From Piezodorus guildinii (taxonomy: Eukaryota; Arthropoda; Insecta; Hemiptera; Pentatomidae), in assembly GCA_023052935.1 (NCBI GenBank), contig CM041292.1, forward strand, positions 111,319,436-111,383,435: a stretch of DNA of 64,000 bases, written 5' to 3'. The notes beneath the pieces were generated by a model. The model searched no databases, was not told where the DNA came from, and saw nothing but the letters and a program-made list of their open reading frames with translations. The translations under genes and the position numbers were made by a program. Positions 29,701-37,600 of the stretch are shown piece after piece. Each line of letters opens with the position of its first letter. The first letter of the stretch is position 1.

Positions 29701-30044
29701 AGCCTTCTTATTCAACACGAACAGGACAATAATTCAATTATAAATAAGTCCATAAGGAAGTCTTTTTAGAGCTGTCCTCTGTAAGGCACAGCTTATTTGA
29801 ATATTATTAGGAGTAAAACCAATTTCGAAACAGCAAGATCCGAAATCCAGTGAAATAGATAGATCCGATGTGTTACTTCATTAGTATTTATAATATACAT
29901 TATTATAGTTATTAACATGCTTACCTTGTGAGAACGGCGACCGTCAATGGCGACAATGAAGCCAACACCGCAAGCCTCTCGCTCCTGCGCGGGGTCGTAG
30001 AGGCCATCCTTCTCGGGCGGGCCCCACTCGGGATTCATCGAGTT
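1184..30044 (-). CDS. GOGAT: Glutamate synthase [NAD(P)H], 32 exons, C-terminal end off window
   Basis: Glutamate synthase makes two glutamates from glutamine, 2-oxoglutarate and NAD(P)H, working with glutamine synthetase to assimilate ammonium; in sap-feeding insects it is linked to symbiont nitrogen recycling (family knowledge). Exons, first to last: 29925-30044, 22879-23009, 22675-22801, 21511-21639, 21274-21417, 21095-21183, 20506-20707, 20187-20347, 18793-18898, 17820-17942, 13266-13477, 10409-10508, 9791-9976, 9013-9161, 8826-8930, 8153-8288, 7931-8068, 7673-7852, 7420-7591, 7252-7347, 6579-6760, 6181-6381, 5865-6045, 5507-5715, 5207-5392, 4970-5118, 4750-4888, 4230-4409, 3997-4130, 3549-3708, 3283-3464, 1184-1449. 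All junction phases agree, with no stop or frameshift, so the gene looks functional. It totals 1,658 codons plus 1 nt against about 2,050 residues for eukaryotic GOGATs; the missing part is the FAD/NADPH domain. Residue numbers used below count from the first codon of exon 1. Every donor is GT except after exon 3 (GC). Confidence 0.97.
1658..2576 (+). mobile_element. Internally deleted mariner (Tc1/mariner, DD34D) element
   Basis: The terminal inverted repeats are about 25 bp with one mismatch: TTGGGTTGTTTCACATGAAA at the left, and its counterpart (G for T at position 10) at the right end 2576. The flanks are TA on both sides (1656-1657 and 2577-2578), the mariner target duplication. At 919 bp it is shorter than the usual 1.3 kb. 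The transposase N-terminus with paired HTH ([25 protein letters not shown]) is at 1880-2146. The C-terminus ([23 protein letters not shown]) is at 2202-2498. The segment between [13 protein letters not shown] text and ARPHIS is deleted, including the first catalytic Asp. The Asp expected just before N-A-R-P-H is also lost, so the copy is non-autonomous. It lies in the intron between GOGAT exons 32 and 31. Confidence 0.93.
1880..2498 (+). pseudogene. Mariner transposase remnant
   Basis: Two transposase pieces remain, 88 and 98 codons, in different frames. The first carries the DNA-binding helices. A frameshift near 2130 switches to the frame reading [14 protein letters not shown], which meets a stop (TAG, about 2179). 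The second piece carries the third catalytic region ([14 protein letters not shown]) and the C-terminus [17 protein letters not shown]. The central catalytic core is missing. Confidence 0.88.
3549..5118 (-). CDS. GOGAT: GOGAT exons 26-30: GXGXG beta-helix domain
   Basis: Five exons (4970-5118, 4750-4888, 4230-4409, 3997-4130, 3549-3708) encode residues 1256-1509, the right-handed beta-helix C-terminal domain of the alpha subunit. The glycine repeats are clear: [42 protein letters not shown] and [13 protein letters not shown], followed by [17 protein letters not shown]. The role is structural (family knowledge). Introns between these exons are short, under 350 nt. Confidence 0.95.
5207..7591 (-). 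CDS. GOGAT: GOGAT exons 19-25: FMN synthase domain and 3Fe-4S site
   Basis: Seven exons (7420-7591, 7252-7347, 6579-6760, 6181-6381, 5865-6045, 5507-5715, 5207-5392) encode residues 847-1255, the TIM-barrel synthase domain. It binds FMN and converts 2-oxoglutarate plus channelled ammonia to glutamate. Visible motifs are [65 protein letters not shown] and the cluster motif [12 protein letters not shown] (about residues 1150, 1156 and 1161), exactly the CX5CX4C spacing of the 3Fe-4S ligands. All key residues I can recognise are intact. The intron at 6382-6578 contains an (AT)n tract within about 80 nt of exon 21. Confidence 0.96.
6439..6501. repeat. (AT)n microsatellite
   Basis: About 31 uninterrupted AT dinucleotides in the short GOGAT intron 6382-6578, on the 3'-splice-site (exon 22) half of that intron as read on the minus strand. 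Confidence 0.97.
7673..17942 (-). CDS. GOGAT: GOGAT exons 10-18: central domain
   Basis: Nine exons (17820-17942, 13266-13477, 10409-10508, 9791-9976, 9013-9161, 8826-8930, 8153-8288, 7931-8068, 7673-7852) encode residues 404-846. Exon 10 carries [12 protein letters not shown], exon 12 [16 protein letters not shown], exon 13 [15 protein letters not shown], exon 15 [18 protein letters not shown], exon 16 [17 protein letters not shown] and exon 17 [20 protein letters not shown]. These are diagnostic of the GOGAT central domain, which connects the glutaminase and synthase sites and lines the ammonia tunnel (family knowledge). The two largest introns in this part (10509-13265 and 13478-17819) carry LINE 3' fragments on the opposite strand. 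Confidence 0.95.
8628..8797. repeat. Foldback (inverted-repeat) element in a GOGAT intron
   Basis: The right arm (8758-8797) is the reverse complement of the left arm (8628-8641 plus 8667-8690), matching across TTTCGGGGTTTCGT and ATTATCTATTAATTTACATT. The left arm has a 25-nt insertion between these blocks. The centre holds a second small palindrome (CGTAGCTAAAGCTACG, about 8691-8706). The right arm ends about 28 nt from the donor of exon 15. It may be a foldback MITE; no target duplication was identified. Confidence 0.75.
9162..9790. other. GOGAT intron, nothing recognised
   Basis: AT-rich intron between exons 14 and 13. I see no coding similarity, repeat or structure on either strand. Confidence 0.7.
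10872..10990 (+). repeat. Possible tRNA-derived SINE fragment
   Basis: A GC-rich island in an AT-rich intron. It reads GGTAGCACAGCGGTCCC then, about 35 nt later, GGCTCGGGTTTTGC, spaced like A and B boxes of a tRNA-type promoter. A 3' body with TTTGGGGGTGTCT follows. The B box is imperfect, so the call is tentative. Confidence 0.4.
11760..12362 (+). mobile_element. LINE 3' fragment (ORF2 C-terminus and 3' UTR)
   Basis: The plus strand encodes [19 protein letters not shown], then a region with [13 protein letters not shown], then [13 protein letters not shown]. This matches the usual C-terminal layout of several non-LTR clades: an RR-rich helix, an RT..F..SF segment and a final FK-x-L helix. 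The 3' flank ends in a TTTCTA-type short repeat (about 12341-12361), like a LINE tail. It is truncated at the 5' side and frame-disrupted. The clade is not determined. It lies in a GOGAT intron, antisense to the gene. Confidence 0.55.
13725..14112 (+). mobile_element. LINE 3' fragment, endonuclease/RT type
   Basis: A 112-codon open stretch begins [18 protein letters not shown] and contains [18 protein letters not shown] and [17 protein letters not shown]. These are the conserved C-terminal blocks of a widespread insect APE-type LINE group related to the element at the right edge. Upstream bases still read in frame (KLEFFE), so the start is a truncation point. The tail is AAAAGAAGAAGAAG, a GAAG-type 3' end. 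It lies in a GOGAT intron on the opposite strand. Confidence 0.85.
14113..17819. other. Large GOGAT intron remainder, mostly unrecognised
   Basis: AT-rich sequence with A/T runs. The only structured piece I note is 15996-16057 (CTGATGA, a stem, GAAAC, then AATAAATTAG), treated under findings. The short open frames here have no recognisable content. Confidence 0.65.
18793..23009 (-). CDS. GOGAT: GOGAT exons 2-9: class-II glutaminase domain
   Basis: Eight exons (22879-23009, 22675-22801, 21511-21639, 21274-21417, 21095-21183, 20506-20707, 20187-20347, 18793-18898) encode residues 41-403. They form the amidotransferase domain that releases ammonia from glutamine. Landmarks are [18 protein letters not shown] in exon 2, [10 protein letters not shown] in exon 4, [12 protein letters not shown] in exon 6, [12 protein letters not shown] in exon 7 and [19 protein letters not shown] in exon 8, all conserved GOGAT motifs. 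Exon 3 ends CTCAAG followed by GCAAGT: a GC donor in the strong AAG/GCAAGT context typical of GC-AG introns. Introns here host a SINE (22285-22505) and, between exons 8 and 9, an R2-like LINE fragment on the opposite strand. Confidence 0.95.
18975..20120 (+). mobile_element. R2-superfamily LINE fragment with restriction-like endonuclease
   Basis: The plus-strand frame from 19002 reads [19 protein letters not shown], a stop, then (19119-19826) [33 protein letters not shown], the CCHC-like [18 protein letters not shown] segment and RPDILVIDK. The last looks like the PD-x(n)-D/E-x-K core of the restriction-like endonuclease of R2/R4-type LINEs. After one TAG (19824-19826) the same frame continues to 20057 ([18 protein letters not shown]). 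The tail is (AAT)n, 20100-20115. It is 5'-truncated with only two visible stops, so fairly young. It sits in the intron between GOGAT exons 9 and 8, antisense. Confidence 0.85.
19119..20057 (+). pseudogene. R2-like LINE C-terminal ORF with one internal stop
   Basis: 235 codons followed in the same frame, after a single TAG, by 76 more to 20057. The order is C-terminal thumb-like helices, CCHC knuckle, then endonuclease region ([18 protein letters not shown]). The final block [17 protein letters not shown] is the family's usual end. The RT domain is absent, so it cannot function. Confidence 0.8.
22285..22505 (-). repeat. tRNA-derived SINE, family S1 copy 1
   Basis: On the minus strand there is a box A-like GGCATGGCCTATTTGG (about 22482-22498) and a B box GGTTCCAACCCC (about 22441-22452). 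A body follows that contains the reverse of CCCCAGGAGGGTCT. The same body with the same order and orientation recurs at 53826-54050. It lies in the GC-AG intron of GOGAT. Confidence 0.75.
22674..22675 (-). other. Non-canonical GC 5' splice site of GOGAT intron 3
   Basis: Exon 3 ends ACTCAAG and the intron begins GCAAGTC. No in-phase GT is available, and both flanking exons are conserved GOGAT, so a GC-AG intron (21640-22674) is required. The acceptor at 21640-21641 is AG. Confidence 0.9.
23400..23720 (-). mobile_element. Degenerate LINE C-terminal fragment
   Basis: Reading the minus strand from about 23715 gives [20 protein letters not shown] followed by [11 protein letters not shown]. This resembles the LRW-GH--RM block near the C-terminus of several LINEs. 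The remainder is frame-shifted. Short and eroded. Confidence 0.5.
23721..26440. other. GOGAT intron 1, unrecognised part
   Basis: No coding or repeat identity seen. A short GGCCACCAGGCTTC (about 24049-24062) resembles the start of the S1 SINE body, but the rest does not match. Confidence 0.6.
26455..26745. repeat. Compound (AT)n / ATATACAGTATAAAT repeat
   Basis: Long TA tracts (26459-26533 and 26691-26733) are separated by variants containing TACAGTATAAATTA, repeated several times (about 26557, 26637, 26673, 26735). Likely unstable and polymorphic. Confidence 0.95.
27832..29251. repeat. 71-bp minisatellite, about 20 near-identical copies
   Basis: The unit begins ATTGAGGGCTAGAAACCTGT and ends GACCAGACGCTCCC, period 71 (starts at 27832, 27903, 27974 and so on). 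Copies are practically identical. I see one C-to-T change (GAAATCTG, near 28626), one lost C (GCTCCATTG, near 28967) and a change in the last copy (GCTACCATTAA). Flanking sequence is unique. It lies in GOGAT intron 1, about 0.7 kb from exon 1. Such homogeneity means very recent expansion or strong homogenisation, and the true copy number may differ if the assembly collapsed it. Confidence 0.98.
29252..29924. other. GOGAT intron 1, exon-proximal part
   Basis: Between the minisatellite and the exon 1 donor. Contains a moderately GC-rich stretch (29470-29560) of unknown identity; no gene or clear repeat. Confidence 0.6.
29925..30044 (-). CDS. GOGAT: GOGAT exon 1: propeptide and catalytic Cys of glutaminase
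   Basis: Forty codons ending in GRRSHK at a perfect GTAAGC donor. The segment [16 protein letters not shown] is the hallmark start of GOGAT. The Cys of ACGVGF (about residue 25) is the N-terminal nucleophile after propeptide cleavage in Ntn-type class-II amidotransferases. The exon is strikingly GC-rich compared with every other exon. Its upstream boundary has a good acceptor (TTTCAG), so a 5' exon may exist. In-frame ATGs at 30057-30059 and 30051-30053 (upstream of the acceptor) and at 30036-30038 (giving MNPEW) are alternative starts. I favour MNPEW in a spliced transcript because propeptides in this family are short. Confidence 0.93.
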
Positions 30045-30589
30045 CTGAAACATTAACATTCCAATAATTAAATCACTATCTTATATGTATTGAATATTTT
30101 TTAAGAGATGAGCAACAATAAATCTAGGTGCGTAACTTTCCTCGGTCGACGGGCGTATGCAAGTAACCCGGGTCGGGCAGCGTCATCTCCATACAATATC
30201 ATTGGAGTAAACGAAATTCCGAGGATTCTTAAGAAGTTTTGTTTTGCGAAGGAAGGTTTTTTTTGAGAGAGAGAAGATTCCTGCTAATTCCAATCAAGAC
30301 AAACATTACAACGAATCTTACACAACAATCTGTTCTAGCTACACCAAGATGGATATCGAGCCGCATTGGCTCAGAGAGTTGAGTTGTGTTCGGCAGTTCG
30401 GCCTGGGCGAATAGAAATCAATCTCGAGGTTAAGCTATAGAATGAATCTCTTCATGAATTTCTCCTCCTGGTTAGAATAAGTTAGTTGGCTGTAGAACAG
30501 CCCGTCCTGTTAGGTTGGTTTAATAATATAGTGATGAGATATTTTTGCGCTTCCTGTTAAATTTCCTAGGACGGATATTGTACCTTTTG
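30045..30589. other. Region upstream of GOGAT exon 1
   Basis: A CpG-rich patch lies at about 30140-30190 (GGTCGACGGGCG, AACCCGGGTCGGGCAGCG). It could be a proximal promoter or 5' UTR, but I found no TATA box or clear donor. On the minus strand a short frame MTLPDPGYLHTP starts here and stops after 20 codons. Confidence 0.4.
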
Positions 30590-30690
30590 GAAATCAACGT
30601 CTCAATTATAGAGGCAAAAGTTGGCTGATTATTGAGCGATATCAGTGTAAGTGTCATCGGCATAAATGGAAAGGAAGGGTATGGAGCGCA
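30590..30690 (-). mobile_element. Jockey-type RT fragment
   Basis: The minus strand reads FLSIYADDTYT (about 30675-30643), the YADD active site in the same context as the fragment at positions 1-690. Only about 100 nt survive. Confidence 0.6.
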
Positions 30691-30842
30691 ACCAGCTTAG
30701 CAAACTGCAAAAAACTTGAAAGAATCCAAAATTTATCAATGCGCTTAATCAATGACCATTCGTACTATCCTTGGTACATAAAAATATCCCCAATACTCGA
30801 AACTGTTACATACTTAAAACAACAACTTATAGAAACCTCTTA
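30690..30842 (+). mobile_element. Jockey-like ORF2 C-terminal fragment
   Basis: The plus strand reads WSATSLANCKKLERIQNLSM, then NDHSYYPWYIKISPILETVT, resembling the post-RT WG-A--S----LQ--QNK--R----APWY segment of Jockey elements. It abuts an opposite-strand YADD fragment, so the locus is rearranged. Confidence 0.5.
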
Positions 30843-31194
30843 GTGCAAGTAATCGGTAACTACAGTTAATCATTCCTTAAATGTTACACCCACTAGAGTT
30901 TGGAGAAGGAAAGGACGTTAAAAAATGAAAAAGATTCTAAATTAAGAGTGTTGGAATCCATTAAGTAGGACCGCACTATACAAAAAAAATTGGGACCAGC
31001 GAAGGGCAGATTTAAGCAAGTGCCATTTGACTCGAAAATGTCCCATAAATGATAATTTATTACATTAAATCACAAGTAAATATTTTTAATATATAGTTGT
31101 ATTAAAAAAAACCATAATCTATTTATTTATTACGGCAAGTTTAGGGGAGAGAACCACCATTCCCTGAGGAATCATCACAATAGATAATTTACAA

Positions 31195-31390
31195 ATTCGG
31201 CATTAAAGTCCTGCCAGGCTATTTCAATCAGAATGTATCTTATGTCTTAATTGTATTTATATTGTATTAAATGTTCTGATGTCTTAAATATGAAATTTCG
31301 GTTCCGTACGACATATCATTTTTGTGCTTACCACACACAGAGCTTTTTGCGCGACTTTATTTGGACACAGGGGGCCCAAGGGTGGGGGTG
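31195..31390 (+). repeat. Dispersed repeat family X, partial copy D
   Basis: Shares CTATTTCAATCAGAATG, CTTAAATATG and the end block GACTTTATTTGGACAC with the copies at 38395-39200, 39735-41975 and 56205-56880. Class unknown. Confidence 0.65.
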
Positions 31391-34369
31391 GGTTATGTAA
31401 AGGCTATAATAAATATCTTTAGTAAGCTCACCAGATTATTCTGAAACAAATTGTCCATTGTTAAACTAAGCTCAAAAGCTATATCTTTTAAAACCGATCC
31501 TAGCAGGTAACAAAACCCACATCCATAACATAAACTAAAAACCATACCCACCCATAGGGAAATACATACAACACAGCCATTTTTCAATACATCAACATTT
31601 TGTACAACCGGAAAAACAAAAAAAATAACTTCATATTTTGCACTAATTAAAAACAAAAAAAAATATACTAAACTAAAAATAAAAAAATAAATAAAAAATA
31701 ACACGCTTCCTGTTAGTCCATCAAAATCCCCTCTCTTTGCCTCAGCTATTCCACGATATCAGCAATCGATAAAAATAAACAAATCATACTACTTAATGAA
31801 AGATAAGAAAAATAAAGCGGGAGTTCAAATAATAAGAAAAAAAAATGCTCATCATAAAATCGTAAGATCTAACGCCACTCAGACGATACTCAAAGTTTGA
31901 AAAACGAAACAAATTGAATGAATAGTGTCTATTTATTATCTTTAATGATTTATTAAAAAATAAAATAAATCAGGCATTAAGATAAGCGACTATCTCGTGC
32001 ACTAAATGCAACACAAGGAAGACCTTATCTCTCGAAATACGATATAAGAAATGGATTTACAAAATGAATGCCTTCAATATTGGCTGGATGTAAACAACAG
32101 ATAATAAGGAAATGCTGTTATGAATAAATGAAAAGCGCTTATAAATGTAAACGGTAATATTCTCAAGAGAAAGTGCACAACATAATTTAGAGACTTTCAG
32201 AGTAAACAACACAAGATGCATACTCAAAATTGTTTTCGAACTAAAACTTATATTTTCTTTTAATCAAAGATATTCGTAGTAAATTATTTCTGACAAATAC
32301 CTGAATTCAAATAATACCTTTCAATAATATATTCTAGATTTCAAATTATTTTGTGTCAATACTGCGATGAACAATTAACTATATGTAACAATAATGCGCT
32401 AACTAAAGAATGGTGAAATATAAACGATATTTCTTTTTCAAGCCAACAATGAAAATCATCGTCAAGTTATTGTTAGAGATTCCATTTGAGGTGAATCATA
32501 GCAGAGACCAGCAAGAGTTTGAGGGGTGGGTTGGAATGCAATATTCTAGCAAATTCACATAAGGCCATTTTTCATCAATTTAATTAAATATGTCTTAGAT
32601 ACTAACAAATTCAGTTGTAAAATTGTAAAACGTTAAAAAAATAAAACAAGGAGAGAAACTGTGCCGTTTGGATTCAAACAAAACTATTTTTTAATCAAAT
32701 AGAATATATAATTGTTTTCATTTCTTTATTAATACTTAAACAATTGGAGTCCATCAAAACGAATCTTCCTTTTCATTCTCACAAATACTTTTCTGAGAAG
32801 TGCATTTATGAAAATTATAATTCTGGCAGAGATTTGTCATCAAAGAAAATTAAAAGCACAAGCATACATCATATAGTTTGTAACATTAAGGTTATTTTTT
32901 TTTTAAACTATCAAATACTGTATATTTAGATACTTAGGTATAAACTATTATATTTATAATATTGTATAATAAAATAAACGAAATGGGTAATGAAACAGAG
33001 AATATAATGATTTGTATGTAGACTATTCCTATAACTCTAATTTATAGAAGTATTAACTAAAAATATTGTCGTACTTTACAGTGTTAACTTGGAAATGTTC
33101 ATTACTTTTTTCACGTCTAAATTTTAAGTTTAAATCTCAGAGATTAGCATTTAAAACAATATTTTTATCCTTTTAGTTATTCAACATTTAACATGTTCGA
33201 TTGGATTGTCTACATGTCATTTTTATTTTTTAATGCGACCTATGGAGGGATTAACTTACTACTTTTAACCTTGAATAGCTCAATGTTCATTGCTTTGTCC
33301 ACTATGTAATTTAATAACAATTTAAACTGATCAATGACTTTTCTTTTAGATATTTTTAGGTAGAAGAGGAGAACATAGAATTCTCAAAACGTCATAAGAA
33401 AAAATAAGATAAGGACATTAAAATCTCTTACAGGAAATTAAACAGAGAATGTTATATCTTTTAACGAAGAAGGTTGGACTTATATGATTGATTTTCAATT
33501 AATGATAGTGAACCAGTTTTAATCACAAACTATATCAATGATTATTGATACTTAAGTACAGAAGGAAGATAGTCCGAACAAATAAAAACAACGAAATAGA
33601 ATCACTAGAAATAGTTAATATATTCACTGCTTGTTTTTGTTTTTTTGTTTTTTTTTACCTACCACAAAAACTATCTTACTTTTAAATTTTAATTATATTC
33701 ACATCAATGCATACTTTTGTTGATTCTAACGCCAGCACATTTAAAGTCGGTAACTCTATGAATTCGTGAAATTTTCTAGTAATTTTATTATTTAAAAAAG
33801 ATTACCCTGACATATTTGAAATTCGATACCACTTTAGAGCCTAAGAAATCTGAAATATCTCGGATCAACCCAAGAATAAAAATAGCTGGTAGTAACGACA
33901 CTCCCGGATGCTCAGAAGACAATCTAAAATTTTTCCCTTTGAAACTCCACATGTATATTGTAAAAACTAAAAATGACAGAAAAATAAAAAATAATAATAA
34001 TTCATTCAATAAACTAATTTATTCGTCGAAAAAGCCCTTAAACTAAATATGCCAAGTTTCATCGGGGAGTTAGGCACATTCGTTGTCACAAGTCATCAGA
34101 AGTTCCTCGTCACTAGAAGAATGTTTTCCTTTCAGCTTTATTTTCACAAGCGAGAACAGTGCCAAGAATTTTTTTGCCAAGAAGTTTTTCTTTTTCATGC
34201 CACTAAAGTCCCTTAAGAATAAAAAAAAATACAGATTTGATGACCGTAACAATGTGGTCATGGCTTTAAACAACAAATTGATAAACTAAAATAATAATGA
34301 AGGTTGTAAAATATATAAGATATATTCAGGCTCTTAGAATGGAAATAAAAAAAAAAAATAGTTACTTCA
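31391..34369. other. Unrecognised AT-rich stretch
   Basis: About 3 kb without recognisable coding or repeat content. Short open frames are compositionally biased (F/I/K-rich) and look random. Confidence 0.6.
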
Positions 34370-35430
34370 TCATGATAATTGAAATAATATTAACACAACA
34401 AAATTGGTATTTTCTAGCATCTGCAGTTTGAGGCTATAGTCTGTTTGACTAGGAAAAGAAAAGTTGGTTAAAAAGGAGCGATTTGAAGGAGGAAGCGGTT
34501 CTTGCATGACAGATCTCAGGAGGAATGGAGCAAGGTCTGGGTTGTAAGGAGGGTGCTCAAGAAATTTCAGATCAATAGTGGCCAAACACTGGGTGCAGGC
34601 ACCGTGCCATCAGCTGGAGCATTGTCATGGTCGAGGTACCAGGTATCTTGGATGTAGGTTTTTCATGAGCTCTATAACTTTAGCTAGACAATAGCTAGAC
34701 TGTTCCACTTAGTTGTGACTGTCTTTTTTGTGTCCAACAGACCCGCTCTACAATTCTATTCGATCTGAAAAATACAGCAATCATTTCTACAGATTAAGAT
34801 TTTCTGAGGGTTATATTATGTGTATCCTCATCGTCAAAGACCCAAACTTTGTTTCGAGCCTTGGTTGGCACATCACCTTTTGGTAGTGCCAAGTTTAGTC
34901 ACTTATAACGATGGTGTTCACATATTGAGATTGTCTCTTATTAAATAGTTTCAGCATATTTGGACACCAAGTCACACGATGAGTCATTTGCTCTTTCGTA
35001 AGACTATGGGCATCCAGAGACAACCTTTATCAAGTTTCTTTACGTTTAGATGGTCTCTCAGGATCAAATTAATTTCTGGTGCATGAAGGTATAAGGTCTC
35101 CTCTATCAATTGATATGTCACTGGACGGTCTTCATTTACATTTGCCTCATGGAGGAAATGTTTTCCTTCTAAGCATTGATCTATGCATAAACCACGCGTA
35201 AAACTACAGCTCAAAATTTTCATTGATCTGTCACTCCTAATGTACAACGGAACACAGAGATGTGTTATTGACAGCAATTATGTAGGCAAGGATATGCCTG
35301 AACTCGCAGTAACTTGCAGTCTCCTTGGTCTATCTGTTAAGTTAGATTGCAAAATCTTTGTTTTTATTCTAGCGCCACTTTCTTTAGACCCCATTGCGAC
35401 TTTAACTTTATCCGTCAAACAACGTTGTTT
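34370..35430 (-). mobile_element. Second mariner-type transposase fossil
   Basis: The minus strand reads, in order and with frameshifts, NEDRPVTYQLIEETLYLHAP (about 35135-35076), NLILRDHLNVKKLDKGCLW, KVWVFDDEDTHNI-like text (about 34840-34800), HDNAPA (about 34625-34600) and KFLEHPPYNPDLAP (about 34570-34525). These are the ordered blocks of a mariner/SETMAR-type transposase, including the D-N-A-P and PPY-PDLAP regions. The copy is heavily mutated. I could not identify terminal repeats. Confidence 0.75.
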
Positions 35431-35527
35431 TTTTTATACTTTGATCTTAATAATCTGCTTTCATAATAATATTTCATTCTAATAACGCCTTCCCAGAGAA
35501 ACTTTGTAAATTATAGAATATACTTTT

Positions 35528-36161
35528 TCTCTATATATAAAATGATGTCCCGGTTCTTAGTGTTCGCAAACTCCTTTTAAACCACGCGACGGATTTTGAT
35601 ATGGTTTTCACTTTCATTTAAAATACATAGCATTTAAATTTTTCTTTGAAAGGGAACATTAAATCTTTGGTAAATATGACATGACCCCATGAAAACTTAA
35701 AAATTTATTTTAAATAGTTCATCTCTATATATATTAAACAGATGATGTCGCGATTACTGATTTCAGCTAACTCCTGATCCATAAAACAGATTTCTCTATT
35801 TTTTTGAAAAATCTTTCCTGAAGGTTGAATAGTAAAATAAATTGCAATTAAGTTTTTCCTTTGATGGGAAAATTAAATATTCTGTAATCAAGGCAACAAA
35901 ATCTCTAGTATAGATGTTTAGTATACCGTTGGAAAACGCATGGTTTAAAAAAAGTCAATATGCAAATAAATAAGCTGTAAAAATTAATAGAAAGTTGTTA
36001 TAAGTCTATGAAGTTATGAATATATCTTCTTCTCTAATAGATTAATGACCCCAAAGCGATGAATTCTAAATTGGTCTGACAGTACTTTCTTTAGCATAAA
36101 TGATACCTACGATGGCACTTTCAATTTCACTCACCCGTGCGAAACAGGAACGGGTGTCTAG
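35528..36161 (+). mobile_element. Non-autonomous Helitron-like element
   Basis: The 5' end TCTCTATATATAAAATG is followed by ACTCCTTTTAAACCACGCGA and a GATTTTGAT block, the usual insect Helitron start. The 3' end has a 7-bp hairpin (CACCCGT 36132-36138 with ACGGGTG 36150-36156) followed by TCTAG ending at 36161 and a T at 36162, fitting the CTRR end and A^T insertion. A second 5'-like start (TCTCTATATATATTAAAC) lies at about 35724, so the unit may be two fused copies. Confidence 0.75.
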
Positions 36162-36519
36162 TTATTAATATCGGGATTGAAAAGACCCAATATCAGACAA
36201 TAGGTGAACCTGTTTGGCAAAAAGAACGTTCGGAGAATGACAACCGCAGCAATACATCACCCGAGGAAAGGAGACAACAAAGTGGAAGCTAAATATAGCA
36301 GCCTCTAGATGATTATGTAGCCTGCTCTACTAGCTAGGCTCTCATGGATGAAGGCTGTCTTCTTCTTAGGCCACTAATTACCAAACCGGTCAACACGCCT
36401 TGATCCATCATCGATAGTACATCCCTGTCATCCTCAACAACGAGGCAAGGTTAGGTCTTAAACAAAAGGAACACAGTTAATACTTTTTCGTATAAAACAA
36501 ATAACTTATTGTACTTTAA

Positions 36520-37108
36520 CAAGTTCACGGCGGGGCGAATATCTACGTTTTTTCCCGTGAGGCGGGACTATCGTAGCTACTTGGGGCGGGGCGACACTGT
36601 TGCAAGTTCCAACGTGTTTAATGTGATATTGTTTTGATAACAGTTTTGACATATACATATGACTTGAAGGAATAATTATGGAAATACTTAAACATATTTT
36701 ATATATTATTTGTTTATAAAATAATTCTTATATTATTATTTATTATTAAAAATAATTCTTATATTATATATCATATTCTTATTTACGGAGATAAAAGTAT
36801 GAAATGAAATCACTCACAGCTAAATAAAATTCTTTAAGAAGATAATCAAATGAAATTACCCGATAAGAGTCCTTTGAGGGAGCAGTTGAAAGTTATAAAT
36901 ATTTTTATAAATAAACCCTTATGCTTGTTAATTCCTACAACATTTAATGTTGAGGAAAAATAAAATAAACTTATTTCCTAAAAACAAGTGATCACCTGTG
37001 ATGCACGTCGCCCCACGGGATAGTTAAGCGTGATCCACCGGTGGGTCACCCCACCCCACGGAACAGATAAGTATGACCCACCGATGGGTCACCCCGGCTG
37101 TGAACGTG
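36520..37108. mobile_element. piggyBac-like non-autonomous element
   Basis: The left end (CAAGTTCACGGCGGGGCGA, from 36520) and the reverse complement of the right end (CACGTTCACAGCCGGGGTGA, from 37108) are imperfect terminal repeats. The left flank is TTAA (36516-36519) and the right TTAT (37109-37112), consistent with a decayed TTAA duplication. Inside the right end is a 43-bp tandem pair (37011-37053 and 37054-37096), each with a palindrome of the TGACCCACCGRTGGGTCA type. The left end has repeated GGCGGGGCGA. No transposase was seen. Confidence 0.6.
37011..37096. repeat. Two 43-bp tandem units with palindromic cores
   Basis: Both units start CCCCACGG and end GGGTCACCCC. The cores TGATCCACCGGTGGGTCA (37031-37048) and TGACCCACCGATGGGTCA (37074-37091) are near-perfect palindromes. 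They lie subterminally in the putative piggyBac-like element and may be transposase-binding sites. Confidence 0.85.
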
Positions 37109-37382
37109 TTATAGGACATTGTTCTAGTGAGGAAGACATCAAAGGTAAGAGGGGCAGGAAGGTCTGGGCAGGAGCCACCGTAGATGGTAATGAAACCTAC
37201 TTTACAGGACATAAATATTTTATTAAGTCGGTTCAATAACATCATTCAGAATAAAAATGTTTTAAAGGAAGAAAGAATATCTACATTTTGAGTAACATTA
37301 ATAGGGTGGTTAGAATACGGATTATGGAATCGAAATTAGTAAATTCTAGGCTTGTTCGTTTATTCATTTAATACCACTTTAA

Positions 37383-37600
37383 TCTGTTGTGGCTAATAGA
37401 ACGATGCTGCAGTTGGAATCCTAATTTTTGCCTATCCAGGTTTAATTAGGGTAGTAATCTTTAACGAGTACCTACCGCCGCACAGACTCGGGACCACCAT
37501 TTTATGTGCCCACCATGAAGAACGGCACGACCAAGGATTTTAGGGAGGCATCTGCTAAATTTGAACCCGCGACCTTGAACGTAAAAGGCTGTCACACAAA
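37383..37600. repeat. SINE-like repeats (two adjoining pieces)
   Basis: 37383-37440 reads TTGTGGCTAATAGAACGATG then GTTGGAATCCTAATTTTTGC, matching in inverted orientation the piece at 43975-44045. 37461-37600, read on the minus strand, shows GTGTGACAGCC and then GGTCGCGGGTTCAAATT, a box-A/B-like pair, so it may be a tRNA-derived SINE. Confidence 0.45.
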
